Shown in pieces: positions 1 to 8,050 of a stretch of 22,092 bases of DNA. Below the pieces are notes generated by a model. The model saw nothing but the letters and a program-made list of their open reading frames with translations. It did no database searches and was not told the DNA's origin. Both the position numbers and the translations under genes were made by a program. The stretch's first letter is position 1. Each line of letters starts with the position of its first letter. Source of the stretch: Verrucomicrobia bacterium UBA1629 (GTDB taxonomy: Bacteria; Verrucomicrobiota; Kiritimatiellia; RFP12; UBA1067); contig DCMF01000134.1 of NCBI GenBank assembly GCA_002321305.1, positions 1-22,092 of the forward strand, read 5' to 3'.

Positions 1-30
1 TTTCTTGTCATACACCCGTGCGCCCCGTGG

Positions 31-60
31 TTGCCAGCGGAACTCATTTTTGTGTATACT
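31..60 (+). promoter_or_regulatory. Promoter for the beta-galactosidase gene (-35 TTGCCA, -10 TATACT)
   Basis: A -35-like TTGCCA (31-36) and a -10-like TATACT (55-60) are separated by 18 nt. The first ATG with a signal peptide behind it begins 7 nt after the -10, so transcription should start at or next to the start codon and the mRNA should be leaderless. This is the only promoter in the window with a recognisable -35 box; the others rely on an extended -10. The 30 nt before it hold nothing I can identify. Confidence 0.6.
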
Positions 61-67
61 ACGCATC

Positions 68-2935
68 ATGAGTGCAAAGAATACCGTTGTCCTGTGTTCA
101 AGTCTGCTTCTGGCCTGTGCGGCCGTGGCCGCCGAGCCGTGGGAAGACCCCGCCGTCACGGAGATCAACCGCCTGCCCGCGCGCGGCATTGCCGTGCCCT
201 GCGAGACGGAAGACCTCGCCTTCGACATCCTTCAGCAGAAGCGTCCGAAGGGCGACTCGCGTTGGATCCTCCCGCTCGACGGCACGTGGGACTTCAGCTG
301 GAAGCGGTCGCCCGCCGTCGCCGACTGGGAGAAGACGGCGCAGGTCGCCGTGCCCGGCTGCTGGCAGCTGCAGGGCGACTTCGACCCGCCGCTCTACACG
401 AACGTGCGCTACCCGATCGCGAAGGACGCGCCGCGCGTCATGACCGCGCCGGCGGACACGAACTGGACGGCGCATGCCTACCGCAACCCGGTCGGCCTCT
501 ACAGGACGACGTTCAAGCGTCCGTGGCGGTGGCTCTTCCGCAAGACGACGCTCCACTTCGGCGGCGTCTCGTCCGCGTTCTTCGTGCGCGTGAACGGCAA
601 GCCCGTCGGCTACGCCGAGGACAGCCGCCTGCCGTCCGAGTTCGACCTGACGCCCTACCTCAAGTGGTTCGGCGAGAACACGCTGGAGGTCGAGGTCTAC
701 AAGCACTGCGACGGCACGTACCTCGAAGACCAGGACTTCTGGCGGCTCTCGGGCATCTTCCGCGAGGTCTACCTCGTCTCCGAGGGCAAGTCCGCGCCGT
801 TCGACCTCATCGTCGAGACGAGGCTGGCGGATGACCTCAAGAGCGCGTCGTTCACCGTGCGCGACGAGAAGGGGAACGTCCTGAAGGTGCGCGACGTGCC
901 GGACGTGAAGCTCTGGAGCTGCGAGGAGCCGTACCTCTACATGACGCCGATCGAGCATCGGTGGGGCTGGTGGATCTTCGGCGGCGTCGACTACCGCGCC
1001 GTGTCGTTCGGCTTCCGCAAGGTCGAGATCCGGGATTCCGTCCTCTACGTCAACGGCAGGCGCGCGCTCTTCAAGGGCGTGAACCGCCACGAGATGGAGC
1101 CGAAGACGGGCTACGCCGTCACGCTGGAGGGGATGAGGAAGGACATCGAGACGATGAAGGCGTTCAACGTCAACGCCGTGCGCACGAGCCACTACCCGAA
1201 CGTGCCGGAGTGGTACGACCTCTGCGACCGCGAGGGCATCATGGTCTGCTGCGAGGCGAACACCGAGTCTCACGGCTACGGCTACGGCAAGGAGTCGCTT
1301 GCGCACCGCGCCGACTACCGGCAGGCCATCGTCGCGCGCGGCACGCGCATGGTCGAGACGCTGCGCAACCATCCGTCCATCATCTACTGGTCGATGGGCA
1401 ACGAGAGCGGCGACGGCGAGAACTTCACCGCGCTGAAGGCGGCGATGCGTTCGATCGACCCGACGCGGCCGATCCACTACGAGTGCGCCTACGACGGCGA
1501 CAACTCCGACATCTACGCGGCGATGTACGCGCGGCCCCGGTCGGTCGAGAAGTACGTCGCGAACAGCCCGAAGAAGCCCTTCGTCATCTGCGAGTACACG
1601 CACGCGATGGGCAACTCGAACGGCGGCATCCAGGACTACTGGGACCTCGTGCGCAAGTATCCGTCGTTCCAGGGCGGGTTCGTCTGGGACTTCATGGACC
1701 AGGCCCTGTGGAAGACGGACGCGCGCGGCACGTGGCTCGCCTACGGCGGCGACTTCGGCGACAGGCCGAACGACGGCAACTTCAACTGCAACGGGCTCTT
1801 CGACGCCCTGCGCAATCCGCATCCCGGCGCCTACGAGATGAAGCACGCCTACCAGAACATGACGTGCGAGGCGTTCGACTTCGCGGCGGGCAAGGTGACG
1901 GTGCGCAACGGCTTCTGCTTCCGCGACCTCGACGACTACGTGTGCGAGTGGACGGCGCGCGACGCGGCGGGCAACGCGTCCGCGCGCGGGTGCTTCGAGC
2001 TGGGCGAGCTGCAGCCGGGCGCGACGCGGGAGTACGCGCTGGAGGGCTTCAGCGGCGACTTGGTCGTCTTCCGCTTCCTCGACGGCCGCGACTGCGTGGC
2101 GTGGGACTCCTTCGCGAAGCCGTTTGAGGGAAATGATCGAATGGTCGAATGGACGAGCGGACGGACGGGGGACAGCGGACAGAGGACAGGGGACAATGGG
2201 GCCTCACGCCTCACGTCTCATCCCTCATCCCTTTCGCTCGCCCTCAATTTCTGGCGGGCGCCGACGGACAACGACCGGGGCTGGAAGATGGCGGAGGTCT
2301 GCAAGGTCTGGAAGGACGCGACCGCGACGCAGAAGCTGCCCGCCGGCGTCACGAGCGACCTGAAGACGTCGCGCCTGGCGGACGGCGCGTGGCTCGTGGA
2401 CTGGACGCTCACCGTGCCGAAGGGGCTGCCGCCGATCCCGCGCGTGGGCCTCACGTTCACCGTGCCGAAGACGAACGCGGTCGAGTGGCTCGGTCTCGGC
2501 CCGTGGGAGAACTACGCCGACCGCGCGACCGCCGCGATCTTCGACGTCCACCGCGCGACCGTCGGGCTCGTCTCCGGCCTCGCCGACCCGGCGACCGGCA
2601 CGATCGCCTATCCGGCGGATCGCCTCAACCCCGACAACTACATCGAGCCGGGCGAGCAGGGCTACCGCACGGGGTGCCGCCGCCTCACGGTCGGCAACGT
2701 GACGGTCGAGGCGGTGAACGCGCCGTTCGGCTTCAACGTCTGGCCGTATCCGCAGACGATGCTGGAGGGCAAGCGGCACCAGTGGGAGCTTTCGGAGGCG
2801 GACGCGCTGACCGTCAACGTCGACGCGGTGCAGATGGGCGTCGGCGGCGACAACAGCTGGGGCGCGCGGCCGCATGACGCATTCATGCCCGGCGCCGGCA
2901 CCTACCGTCTCCTGTTCACCGTGAAGGGACTCTAA
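68..2935 (+). CDS. lacZ: Exported GH2 beta-galactosidase (LacZ type)
   Basis: Glycoside hydrolase family 2 enzyme releasing terminal beta-galactose from glycans or lactose. ATG 68 gives 955 aa with a short basic start and hydrophobic segment (residues 1-22). LLAC at 14-17 could be a lipobox, while VAA just after it could be a signal peptidase I site, so lipoprotein versus soluble secretion is open. The order is sugar-binding domain, immunoglobulin-like domain, TIM barrel, then the LacZ C-terminal domains. The barrel shows the acid/base in WSMGNESG (E446) and the nucleophile in ICEYTHAMGNS (E509). The LacZ hallmark WRAPTDND lies at 729-736. Residues 690-721, just before it, are encoded by tandem repeats and look foreign to the family. 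An upstream in-frame TTG at 5 is rejected because it would bury the signal peptide and precede the promoter. purN follows after 4 nt, a pairing with no clear functional logic. Confidence 0.95.
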   Translation: MSAKNTVVLCSSLLLACAAVAAEPWEDPAVTEINRLPARGIAVPCETEDLAFDILQQKRPKGDSRWILPLDGTWDFSWKRSPAVADWEKTAQVAVPGCWQLQGDFDPPLYTNVRYPIAKDAPRVMTAPADTNWTAHAYRNPVGLYRTTFKRPWRWLFRKTTLHFGGVSSAFFVRVNGKPVGYAEDSRLPSEFDLTPYLKWFGENTLEVEVYKHCDGTYLEDQDFWRLSGIFREVYLVSEGKSAPFDLIVETRLADDLKSASFTVRDEKGNVLKVRDVPDVKLWSCEEPYLYMTPIEHRWGWWIFGGVDYRAVSFGFRKVEIRDSVLYVNGRRALFKGVNRHEMEPKTGYAVTLEGMRKDIETMKAFNVNAVRTSHYPNVPEWYDLCDREGIMVCCEANTESHGYGYGKESLAHRADYRQAIVARGTRMVETLRNHPSIIYWSMGNESGDGENFTALKAAMRSIDPTRPIHYECAYDGDNSDIYAAMYARPRSVEKYVANSPKKPFVICEYTHAMGNSNGGIQDYWDLVRKYPSFQGGFVWDFMDQALWKTDARGTWLAYGGDFGDRPNDGNFNCNGLFDALRNPHPGAYEMKHAYQNMTCEAFDFAAGKVTVRNGFCFRDLDDYVCEWTARDAAGNASARGCFELGELQPGATREYALEGFSGDLVVFRFLDGRDCVAWDSFAKPFEGNDRMVEWTSGRTGDSGQRTGDNGASRLTSHPSSLSLALNFWRAPTDNDRGWKMAEVCKVWKDATATQKLPAGVTSDLKTSRLADGAWLVDWTLTVPKGLPPIPRVGLTFTVPKTNAVEWLGLGPWENYADRATAAIFDVHRATVGLVSGLADPATGTIAYPADRLNPDNYIEPGEQGYRTGCRRLTVGNVTVEAVNAPFGFNVWPYPQTMLEGKRHQWELSEADALTVNVDAVQMGVGGDNSWGARPHDAFMPGAGTYRLLFTVKGL
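2137..2230 (+). repeat. Composite tandem array (octamers, heptamers, inverted heptamers) inside lacZ
   Basis: Three contiguous arrays are visible. Positions 2137-2168 are four 8-bp units, the first two identical (TCGAATGG). Positions 2170-2197 are four 7-bp units of form GGACAGN, with a related GGACGGG immediately before at 2163. Positions 2203-2230 are four 7-bp units, two CTCACGY and two CTCATCC, which on the opposite strand read GGATGAG and RCGTGAG. The block is in frame and encodes a polar, Gly/Ser/Thr/Arg-rich linker just ahead of the final LacZ domain. Confidence 0.85.
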
Positions 2936-2939
2936 GGCC

Positions 2940-3557
2940 ATGGCGAAGCTTCATCTCGGCGTGCTTGGCTCGGGGGCCGGCTCGAACATGCAGTCCATTG
3001 TCGACGCGATCGACGCGGGGACGCTGGATGCGGAAATCAAGCTCGTGCTGGCGGACGTGCCGGACGCGAAGATCCTCGACCGCGCGCGGCGGCACGGCAT
3101 TCCCTGCCAGCATCTCGACTGCGCCCCGTGGAAGACCAAGCTCGAAGGCCCGGCCGAAGACCGCTGCATTGACCTGCTGAAGGGCGCGGACGTCGATACG
3201 GTCGTCCTCGCGGGGTTCATGCGCATCGTGAAGCCCAAGCTGCTCGCGGCGTTCCCGAACCGCGTCCTCAACATCCACCCCGCGCTGCTGCCGGCGTTCC
3301 CCGGCGTCCACAGCTGGACGCAGGCGCTGGACTACGGCTGCAAGGTCGCGGGCGTGACGGTGCATTTCGTCGATGCGGGCACGGACTCCGGGCCGATTCT
3401 CGTGCAGAGGGCCGTGCCGGTCCGAGAGGACGACACGCCCGAGACGCTGCATGCGCGCATTCAGGTCCAGGAGCATCTCGCGTATCCCGAAGCCCTTGGC
3501 ATTGTCGCGAAGGGCAATTACGCGATCGACGGCCGCCGGGTGAGAATAATGGTATAA
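2940..3557 (+). CDS. purN: Phosphoribosylglycinamide formyltransferase (GART)
   Basis: Transfers a formyl group from 10-formyltetrahydrofolate to GAR, the third step of de novo purine synthesis, in the cytoplasm. The 205-aa product matches the usual PurN length. The N-terminal GSGAGSNMQSI (10-20) is the phosphate-binding loop. The catalytic triad of the family is present: N111 and H113 in NIHPALLP, and D149 in the GTDSGP segment. The start lies 4 nt after the lacZ stop with no strong Shine-Dalgarno, so translation is probably coupled to lacZ. No other purine gene is nearby. The last codons (Met-Val-stop) are also the extended -10 of the next promoter. Confidence 0.95.
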   Translation: MAKLHLGVLGSGAGSNMQSIVDAIDAGTLDAEIKLVLADVPDAKILDRARRHGIPCQHLDCAPWKTKLEGPAEDRCIDLLKGADVDTVVLAGFMRIVKPKLLAAFPNRVLNIHPALLPAFPGVHSWTQALDYGCKVAGVTVHFVDAGTDSGPILVQRAVPVREDDTPETLHARIQVQEHLAYPEALGIVAKGNYAIDGRRVRIMV

Positions 3558-3558
3558 T
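3550..3558 (+). promoter_or_regulatory. Extended -10 promoter for dnaX, overlapping the purN stop codon
   Basis: TGGTATAAT is a perfect extended -10 with no -35 at the expected distance. The hexamer occupies 3553-3558 and contains the purN stop codon TAA (3555-3557). The ATG at 3566 follows after 7 nt, predicting a leaderless dnaX transcript. Confidence 0.75.
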
Positions 3559-3565
3559 GGTGCGC

Positions 3566-4969
3566 ATGGAAGTGTCCTCTCCGCATATCGCCCTGCCGCT
3601 GAAGTACCGTCCGATGACGTTTGACGACGTCGTCGGGCAGGAGCACGTCGTGCGTACGCTGCGGCACGCGATCGAGGCGAACCGCATCGCGAACGCCTAC
3701 CTGTTCATCGGCCCGCGCGGCATCGGCAAGACGACGCTCTCGCGCATCTTCGCGAAGGCCCTGAACTGCCTTTCGCCGAACGGCGTCGAGCCCTGCGGCG
3801 CGTGCACGAACTGCACGGAGATCGCCGCCGGGCGCTCGATCGACGTCACTGAGCTCGACGCGGCGTCGCACAACAAGGTCGAGGACGTGCGGCCCATCAT
3901 CGAGCAGTGCCCGTTCAAGCCGACCGGCTCGAAGTTCAAGATCTACATCATCGACGAATGCCACATGCTCACCGGTGCGGCGTGGAACGCGCTCCTGAAG
4001 ACGCTGGAGGAGCCGCCGCCGCACGTGCGCTTCATCTTCGCGACGACGGAGGGCGACAAGGTCCTGCCGACGATCGTCTCGCGCTGCCAGCGCTTCGACC
4101 TGCGGCGCATCCAGACGCATGACATCGTCTCGCGCCTGAAGTACATCTGCGAGAAGGAGAAGATCTCGGCCGAGGAAGACGCGCTGCTCGCCATCGCGCG
4201 CGGCGCGGAGGGCGGCATGCGCGACGCGCTCTCGTCGCTCGACCAGCTCATTTCCTTCAAGGGCGACACGATCACCGAGGAGGACGCGCTCGGCGTGTTC
4301 GGGCTCGTCAGCCGGGGCGCGCTGGAGAATCTCGCCGGCGCGATCCTGAAGGGCGACACGGCGGCGATCCTCGCGGCGATCGAGATGTTCGACTCCGCCG
4401 GCAAGAACATGCGGCGGATTTCCGGCGAGCTCCTGCAGCATTTCCGCAACCTCGTCGTCCTCCAGGCGCTCGGCCCGAAGTCCAAGTCGCTGGAGGCGAC
4501 GCCCGACCAGATCCGGATCCTGGAGGCCCAGGCGCAGGGGATCGATCCGGGGCGCGTCTTCCGGGTCTGCGACCAGCTCGCGGAAATGGAGGACAAGCTG
4601 CGCTACGTGCTGTCGGTGCGGACGCTGATCGAGATGTCGCTCATCCGCGCCTCGCGCCTTGCGACGACGGCGACCGTCGACGAGCTGCTGCGCGCGGTGA
4701 AGGGGCTGCGGGAGGGGTTGCCGACAACGGTCGCCGCGCCGGCGATTGCGCCCACGGCTGTCGCCGCGCCCGTTTCGGCGCCCGCCGAAACGTCCGTGGC
4801 CAAGCCCGTGCCGCCGAAGCCTGCGGCTGCGCCGAAGCCCGCGCCCGTTGAGGCGACGCCGACGCCGGCCTCGCGGCGGGAGGTCCTGGACGATCCGCGC
4901 CTGAACGACGACATCCTGGGGGCGTTCCCCGGCGCGACGATTGCGGACATTCGGGAGGCGAAGAAATGA
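3566..4969 (+). CDS. dnaX: DNA polymerase III subunit gamma/tau
   Basis: ATPase subunit of the clamp loader, which opens the beta clamp and loads it on primed DNA. Starting at ATG 3566 the protein has 467 aa: Walker A GPRGIGKTT (49-57), the four zinc cysteines C68, C77, C80 and C83, Walker B IIDEC (128-132), sensor 1 ATT (159-161), and sensor 2 GGMRDALS (216-223). An Ala/Pro-rich linker (about 385-440) leads to a short acidic tail. The length is closer to E. coli gamma (431 aa) than tau (643 aa), so the long DnaE/DnaB-binding region of tau appears absent or replaced. The in-frame ATG at 3557 lies inside the -10 box and cannot be the start if that promoter is used. nfeD overlaps by 4 nt. Confidence 0.95.
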   Translation: MEVSSPHIALPLKYRPMTFDDVVGQEHVVRTLRHAIEANRIANAYLFIGPRGIGKTTLSRIFAKALNCLSPNGVEPCGACTNCTEIAAGRSIDVTELDAASHNKVEDVRPIIEQCPFKPTGSKFKIYIIDECHMLTGAAWNALLKTLEEPPPHVRFIFATTEGDKVLPTIVSRCQRFDLRRIQTHDIVSRLKYICEKEKISAEEDALLAIARGAEGGMRDALSSLDQLISFKGDTITEEDALGVFGLVSRGALENLAGAILKGDTAAILAAIEMFDSAGKNMRRISGELLQHFRNLVVLQALGPKSKSLEATPDQIRILEAQAQGIDPGRVFRVCDQLAEMEDKLRYVLSVRTLIEMSLIRASRLATTATVDELLRAVKGLREGLPTTVAAPAIAPTAVAAPVSAPAETSVAKPVPPKPAAAPKPAPVEATPTPASRREVLDDPRLNDDILGAFPGATIADIREAKK

Positions 4970-5436
4970 CGACATGCGGTTGGCTGTGGATTTACGCGGG
5001 ACTCGCGCTGATGCTCCTGGAGCTCGTCGCGCCGGGGTTCGTGCTGTGCTTCTTCGGACTTGCGGCCGTGACGGTCGGCGCGCTCCGGTTCGTCTTCGGC
5101 GAGGCGTTCGGCGCGACGGGGCAGATGGCCGCGTTCTCGGTGCTGTCGATCCTCTACATCGTCCTCCTGCGGCGCCTGCTGAAGAAGGTCTTCGTCGGCG
5201 AGAAGGACGGCGGCGCGCGCGGGCTGACGGACGACTACGTCGGGCGCACGGGCACGGTCACGGAGGCGATCGAGCCGCCGAAGACGGGGCGCGTCCTCCT
5301 CGGCGACGCGGCGTGGACGGCGAGCGCCGCGACGGCGATCCCGGCAGGAACGGACGTCACGGTCGTCTCGCAGCGGAACCTCACGATGACGGTCCGGCCG
5401 CTTATGCGGCCGGGCGGCCCGGACGACAGGGCCTGA
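4966..5436 (+). CDS. Short NfeD-like membrane protein
   Basis: A 156-aa integral membrane protein of the NfeD family, short form. Hydrophobic stretches at about 6-45 (probably two helices) and 52-68 are followed by a basic patch (LLRRLLKK) and a small beta-rich domain (about 88-150) matching the cytoplasmic OB-fold. In this family the protein usually works with an SPFH/stomatin partner (for example YbbK/QmcA) in membrane microdomains, but no SPFH gene is present here. Its ATG overlaps the dnaX stop (ATGA), indicating translational coupling. Family call is fairly secure; function is not. Confidence 0.8.
   Translation: MTTCGWLWIYAGLALMLLELVAPGFVLCFFGLAAVTVGALRFVFGEAFGATGQMAAFSVLSILYIVLLRRLLKKVFVGEKDGGARGLTDDYVGRTGTVTEAIEPPKTGRVLLGDAAWTASAATAIPAGTDVTVVSQRNLTMTVRPLMRPGGPDDRA
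5394..5413 (+). other. Perfect GC hairpin inside the 3' end of the nfeD-like gene
   Basis: An 8-bp perfect inverted repeat (5394-5401 with 5406-5413) surrounds the tetraloop TTAT, with further weak pairing outside. It ends 20 nt before the nfeD-like stop codon. No T-run follows, so it is not a standard intrinsic terminator; it might stabilise the mRNA 3' end or cause pausing. It resembles the hairpin at 10269-10288. Confidence 0.5.
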
Positions 5437-5480
5437 ATCTTGTCTCAGCAAACACGAAACAAAGGAAAGGAACACGGAAG

Positions 5481-6014
5481 ATGGAACTCAAGGGATCCAA
5501 GACGGAGCAGAACCTGATGACGGCCTTTGCGGGCGAGTCGCAGGCGCGCAACAAGTACGACTACTTCGCCTCGAAGGCGAAGAAGGACGGCTACGAGCAG
5601 ATCGCGGCCGTCTTCCAGGAGACGGCGCTGAACGAGAAGGAACACGCGAAGATGTGGTTCAAGCTCTTCGCGGGCATCGGCTCGACGCCGGAGAACCTGC
5701 TGGCCGCCGCCGCCGGCGAGCATGAGGAGTGGACGGACATGTACCGGCGCTTCGCCGAGGAGGCGGAGGCCGAGGGCTTCGCGGAGATCGCGGACAAGTT
5801 CCGCAAGGTCGCCGAGGTCGAGGCGCACCACGAGGCGCGCTACCGCAAGCTCGCAAAGAACATCGAGACGGGGGAGGTCTGGGCGCGCGTCGGCGCGAAC
5901 AGGTGGCAGTGCCGCAACTGCGGGGCCATTGTCGAAGGCGAGCGGGCGCCGGAGAAATGCCCCGTCTGCGATCATCCGAAGGCCTACTTCCAGCTGGAAG
6001 AGGTGAATTTCTGA
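5481..6014 (+). CDS. rbr: Rubrerythrin
   Basis: Non-haem diiron peroxidase that reduces hydrogen peroxide in anaerobes, cytoplasmic. The 177-aa protein has the standard two-part build. The N-terminal four-helix diiron domain carries E19, E52 with H55 (ExxH), E93 and E96, and a second ExxH around E114-H117. The C-terminal rubredoxin domain has C144/C147 and C160/C163 holding one iron. A clear Shine-Dalgarno (AAGGAAAGGAA, 5462-5472) precedes ATG 5481, so this gene is translated from a leadered mRNA, probably read from upstream since no -10 box is visible in the 44-nt gap. It is the best metabolic clue in the window, indicating an anaerobic or microaerophilic cell. Confidence 0.95.
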   Translation: MELKGSKTEQNLMTAFAGESQARNKYDYFASKAKKDGYEQIAAVFQETALNEKEHAKMWFKLFAGIGSTPENLLAAAAGEHEEWTDMYRRFAEEAEAEGFAEIADKFRKVAEVEAHHEARYRKLAKNIETGEVWARVGANRWQCRNCGAIVEGERAPEKCPVCDHPKAYFQLEEVNF

Positions 6015-6037
6015 AACTGACCAAGGGAGTCCTGAAC

Positions 6038-7234
6038 ATGAAGAAACTGCTTGTTTCCGCCGTGACGGCGGGTCTTTCCACATCGCTGTTCGCCGGCCTC
6101 TACGGCGACACGCCGGACGCGAAGCACGCCTGGGCGGTCCATGACTGGAACCGTCCGAAGCCGTCGAAGGTCGAGCCGGCGAAGGAGATCGGCCAGCCGC
6201 CGTCCGATGCGGTCGTCCTCTTCGACGGCACGAAGGCGTCGTTCGAGAAGAACTGGCGCGACGGGAAGGGCCAGCCTTCCGGCTGGTCCTATTCGGACGA
6301 CGGCTACTTCTACACCGTGCCCAACTGGAAGAACGGCGGCGCGATCTTCTCGCGCGCGGAGTTCGGCGACTGCCAGCTCCACATCGAGTACCGCCACGAC
6401 CCCAGCCAGCTCTTCACGGACAAGGGGCCGCAGATGCGCGGCAACTCCGGCGTCTTCCTGATGAACAACTACGAGATCCAGGTGCTGGAGTCGTACTACA
6501 CGTCGCGTGAGCTGGAGGGCAAGGCCGGGTTCGTCGACAACTACGCCGACGGGCAGGCGGGGTCCGTCTACGCCGAGAATCCGCCGCTCGTCAACCCCGC
6601 GCGCAAGCCGGGCGAGTGGCAGGTCTACGACATCGTCTTCCACCAGCCGAAGTGGGACGGCGACCGGCTCGTCCATCCCGGCAGCGTGACGGTGTTCTTC
6701 AACGGCGTCCTCGTGCAGGACCACTGGGAGATGGAGGGGCTGACGACGCATTGCCGTCGCCGCCCGCTCGCGCCGCACAAGACCGTGGGGCCGCTGCAGC
6801 TGCAGGATCACGGCTGCGTCGTCCAGTTCCGCAACATCTGGTACCGTCCGCTCGCCTCGCGCTGGGACAACAGGACGCACAGCGTGCTGTCCGCCGACGA
6901 GAGCGAGGTCATGAAGCTCCGCCGCGAGACGGCCGCGAAGCTCCTCGCGAAGATCGATGCCGCGAAGTGCGAGGCCCAGCAGGTCAACCAGGCCTTCGAG
7001 GTGATCTCCTACGCGAAGGACGAGCCGTATCTCTCCGCGTGCCGGAAGATCTTCGCGGGCTACCTGGCGAAGCTGGAGGCGATGGACGACAAGGCGCTGG
7101 ACGCGAACAGGGACGCGATCCTTTCCATCAAGCGGTCGATTGACGTGCTGAAGCGCAACAGGGTCGTCGACACGTGCGCGTTGTGCGAGAAGATTCTCGG
7201 CATCGTCGAGAAGAAGGGCTGGAGCAAGAAGTAG
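6038..7234 (+). CDS. Secreted DUF1080 (3-keto-disaccharide hydrolase family) protein with helical C-terminal extension
   Basis: A 398-aa protein with a typical signal peptide (about 1-19). Residues 58 to about 280 form a DUF1080 concanavalin-like fold: LFDGT at 61-65, RGNSGVF at 134-140, and YEIQVLESY at 145-153. Some members of this family hydrolyse 3-keto-glycosides, and many are secreted glycan-acting proteins in Planctomycetes, Verrucomicrobia and Bacteroidetes; the substrate here is unknown. From about 285 to the end there is a charged, helix-favouring region of about 110 residues containing CALC, which I do not recognise as part of DUF1080. A Shine-Dalgarno (AAGGGAG, 6023-6029) sits 8 nt before ATG 6038. 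proB begins 5 nt after the stop. Confidence 0.85.
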   Translation: MKKLLVSAVTAGLSTSLFAGLYGDTPDAKHAWAVHDWNRPKPSKVEPAKEIGQPPSDAVVLFDGTKASFEKNWRDGKGQPSGWSYSDDGYFYTVPNWKNGGAIFSRAEFGDCQLHIEYRHDPSQLFTDKGPQMRGNSGVFLMNNYEIQVLESYYTSRELEGKAGFVDNYADGQAGSVYAENPPLVNPARKPGEWQVYDIVFHQPKWDGDRLVHPGSVTVFFNGVLVQDHWEMEGLTTHCRRRPLAPHKTVGPLQLQDHGCVVQFRNIWYRPLASRWDNRTHSVLSADESEVMKLRRETAAKLLAKIDAAKCEAQQVNQAFEVISYAKDEPYLSACRKIFAGYLAKLEAMDDKALDANRDAILSIKRSIDVLKRNRVVDTCALCEKILGIVEKKGWSKK

Positions 7235-7239
7235 GCGCC

Positions 7240-7998
7240 ATGAAGATCGTCGTCAAGGTCGGCACGCACGCCATCGCCGCGAAGAGCGGCCATCCGGACC
7301 ACGCGGCCCTGCGCCGTCTCGTCGCGCAGCTCTCGCAGCTGCGCAAGGACGGGCACTCGGTCTTCTTCGTCTCGTCCGGCGCCGTCGCCGCCGGCGTCGA
7401 GGCGCTGGGGCTGAAGGCGCGTCCGAAGGACGTCAACGACGTGCAGATGTGCGCGGCGGTCGGCCAGGCGCGGTTCATCGGCGAGTACGAGCACTTCTTC
7501 GGCGTCGAGGGCGTGCGGATCGGCCAGTTCCTCCTCACGCACTACGACTTCGAGGACCGCCGCCGCAGCCAGAACGTGAAGAAGGCGCTCGAGCGTCTCG
7601 TCACGGCCGGCATCGTGCCGATCATCAACGAGAACGACGTCGTGGCGGACGAGGAGTTGAAGGGCCAGACCTTCGGCGACAACGACTGGCTCTCGTTCCT
7701 GATCGCGAAGCTCGTCAAGGCCGATGCGCTCGTGCTGCTGACGACCGTGGACGGGCTGCTCGACTCGCAGGGGCGGCGCATCCCGGAGGTCGCGAGCTTC
7801 CGCCACGTGAGGGAGCTCGTGCGCCCCGGCGAGAAGGGCAACCTCTCGAAGGGCGGCATGGACTCGAAGCTCAAGGCCGTCCGCGCGGCGGTCAAGGCGG
7901 GCATCGACACGTACATCGCGAACGGCCGCAAGACCGTCTTCCCCGCGCTGTTCGCGGGGCGTTCGGTCGGCACGTTCTTCCCCGGCTCCGCGCTCTAA
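7240..7998 (+). CDS. proB: Glutamate 5-kinase, kinase domain only
   Basis: Phosphorylates glutamate at the gamma-carboxyl, the first step of proline synthesis, in the cytoplasm. The 252-aa protein is a complete amino-acid kinase domain: K6 in VVKVGTH, SSGAVAAG at 45-52, NENDVV at 130-135, GDND at 146-149, TTVDGL at 168-173, and KGGM at 204-207. The C-terminal PUA domain of E. coli ProB (367 aa) is absent, as in several other lineages. proA, the usual partner, is not in the window. The start is 5 nt after the preceding stop, so expression is probably coupled to it. Confidence 0.9.
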   Translation: MKIVVKVGTHAIAAKSGHPDHAALRRLVAQLSQLRKDGHSVFFVSSGAVAAGVEALGLKARPKDVNDVQMCAAVGQARFIGEYEHFFGVEGVRIGQFLLTHYDFEDRRRSQNVKKALERLVTAGIVPIINENDVVADEELKGQTFGDNDWLSFLIAKLVKADALVLLTTVDGLLDSQGRRIPEVASFRHVRELVRPGEKGNLSKGGMDSKLKAVRAAVKAGIDTYIANGRKTVFPALFAGRSVGTFFPGSAL

Positions 7999-8050
7999 GG
8001 GATCTCGTGCGCGGCTGAATGCGGAGGCGAAAGGACAGGAAACTGAAGAC

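Noticed and set aside
5..67. In-frame TTG start extending the beta-galactosidase by 21 residues
   Set aside because: It would place the signal peptide internally and start upstream of the predicted transcription start.
98..1846. Long open frame on the minus strand opposite lacZ (582 codons), with similar ones at 3518-4975, 10207-12177, 13527-15608 and 20008-22053
   Set aside because: They lie antisense to clear genes, their translations are Arg/Ala/Val/His/Asp-rich with no domain, and such frames arise from the high GC of third codon positions.
3557..3565. ATG at 3557 as the dnaX start
   Set aside because: It lies inside the -10 hexamer; ATG 3566 has the 7-nt spacing seen at other leaderless genes.
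3566..4969. Programmed frameshift in dnaX producing gamma and tau
   Set aside because: No A-rich slippery heptamer is visible, and the gene is already near gamma length.
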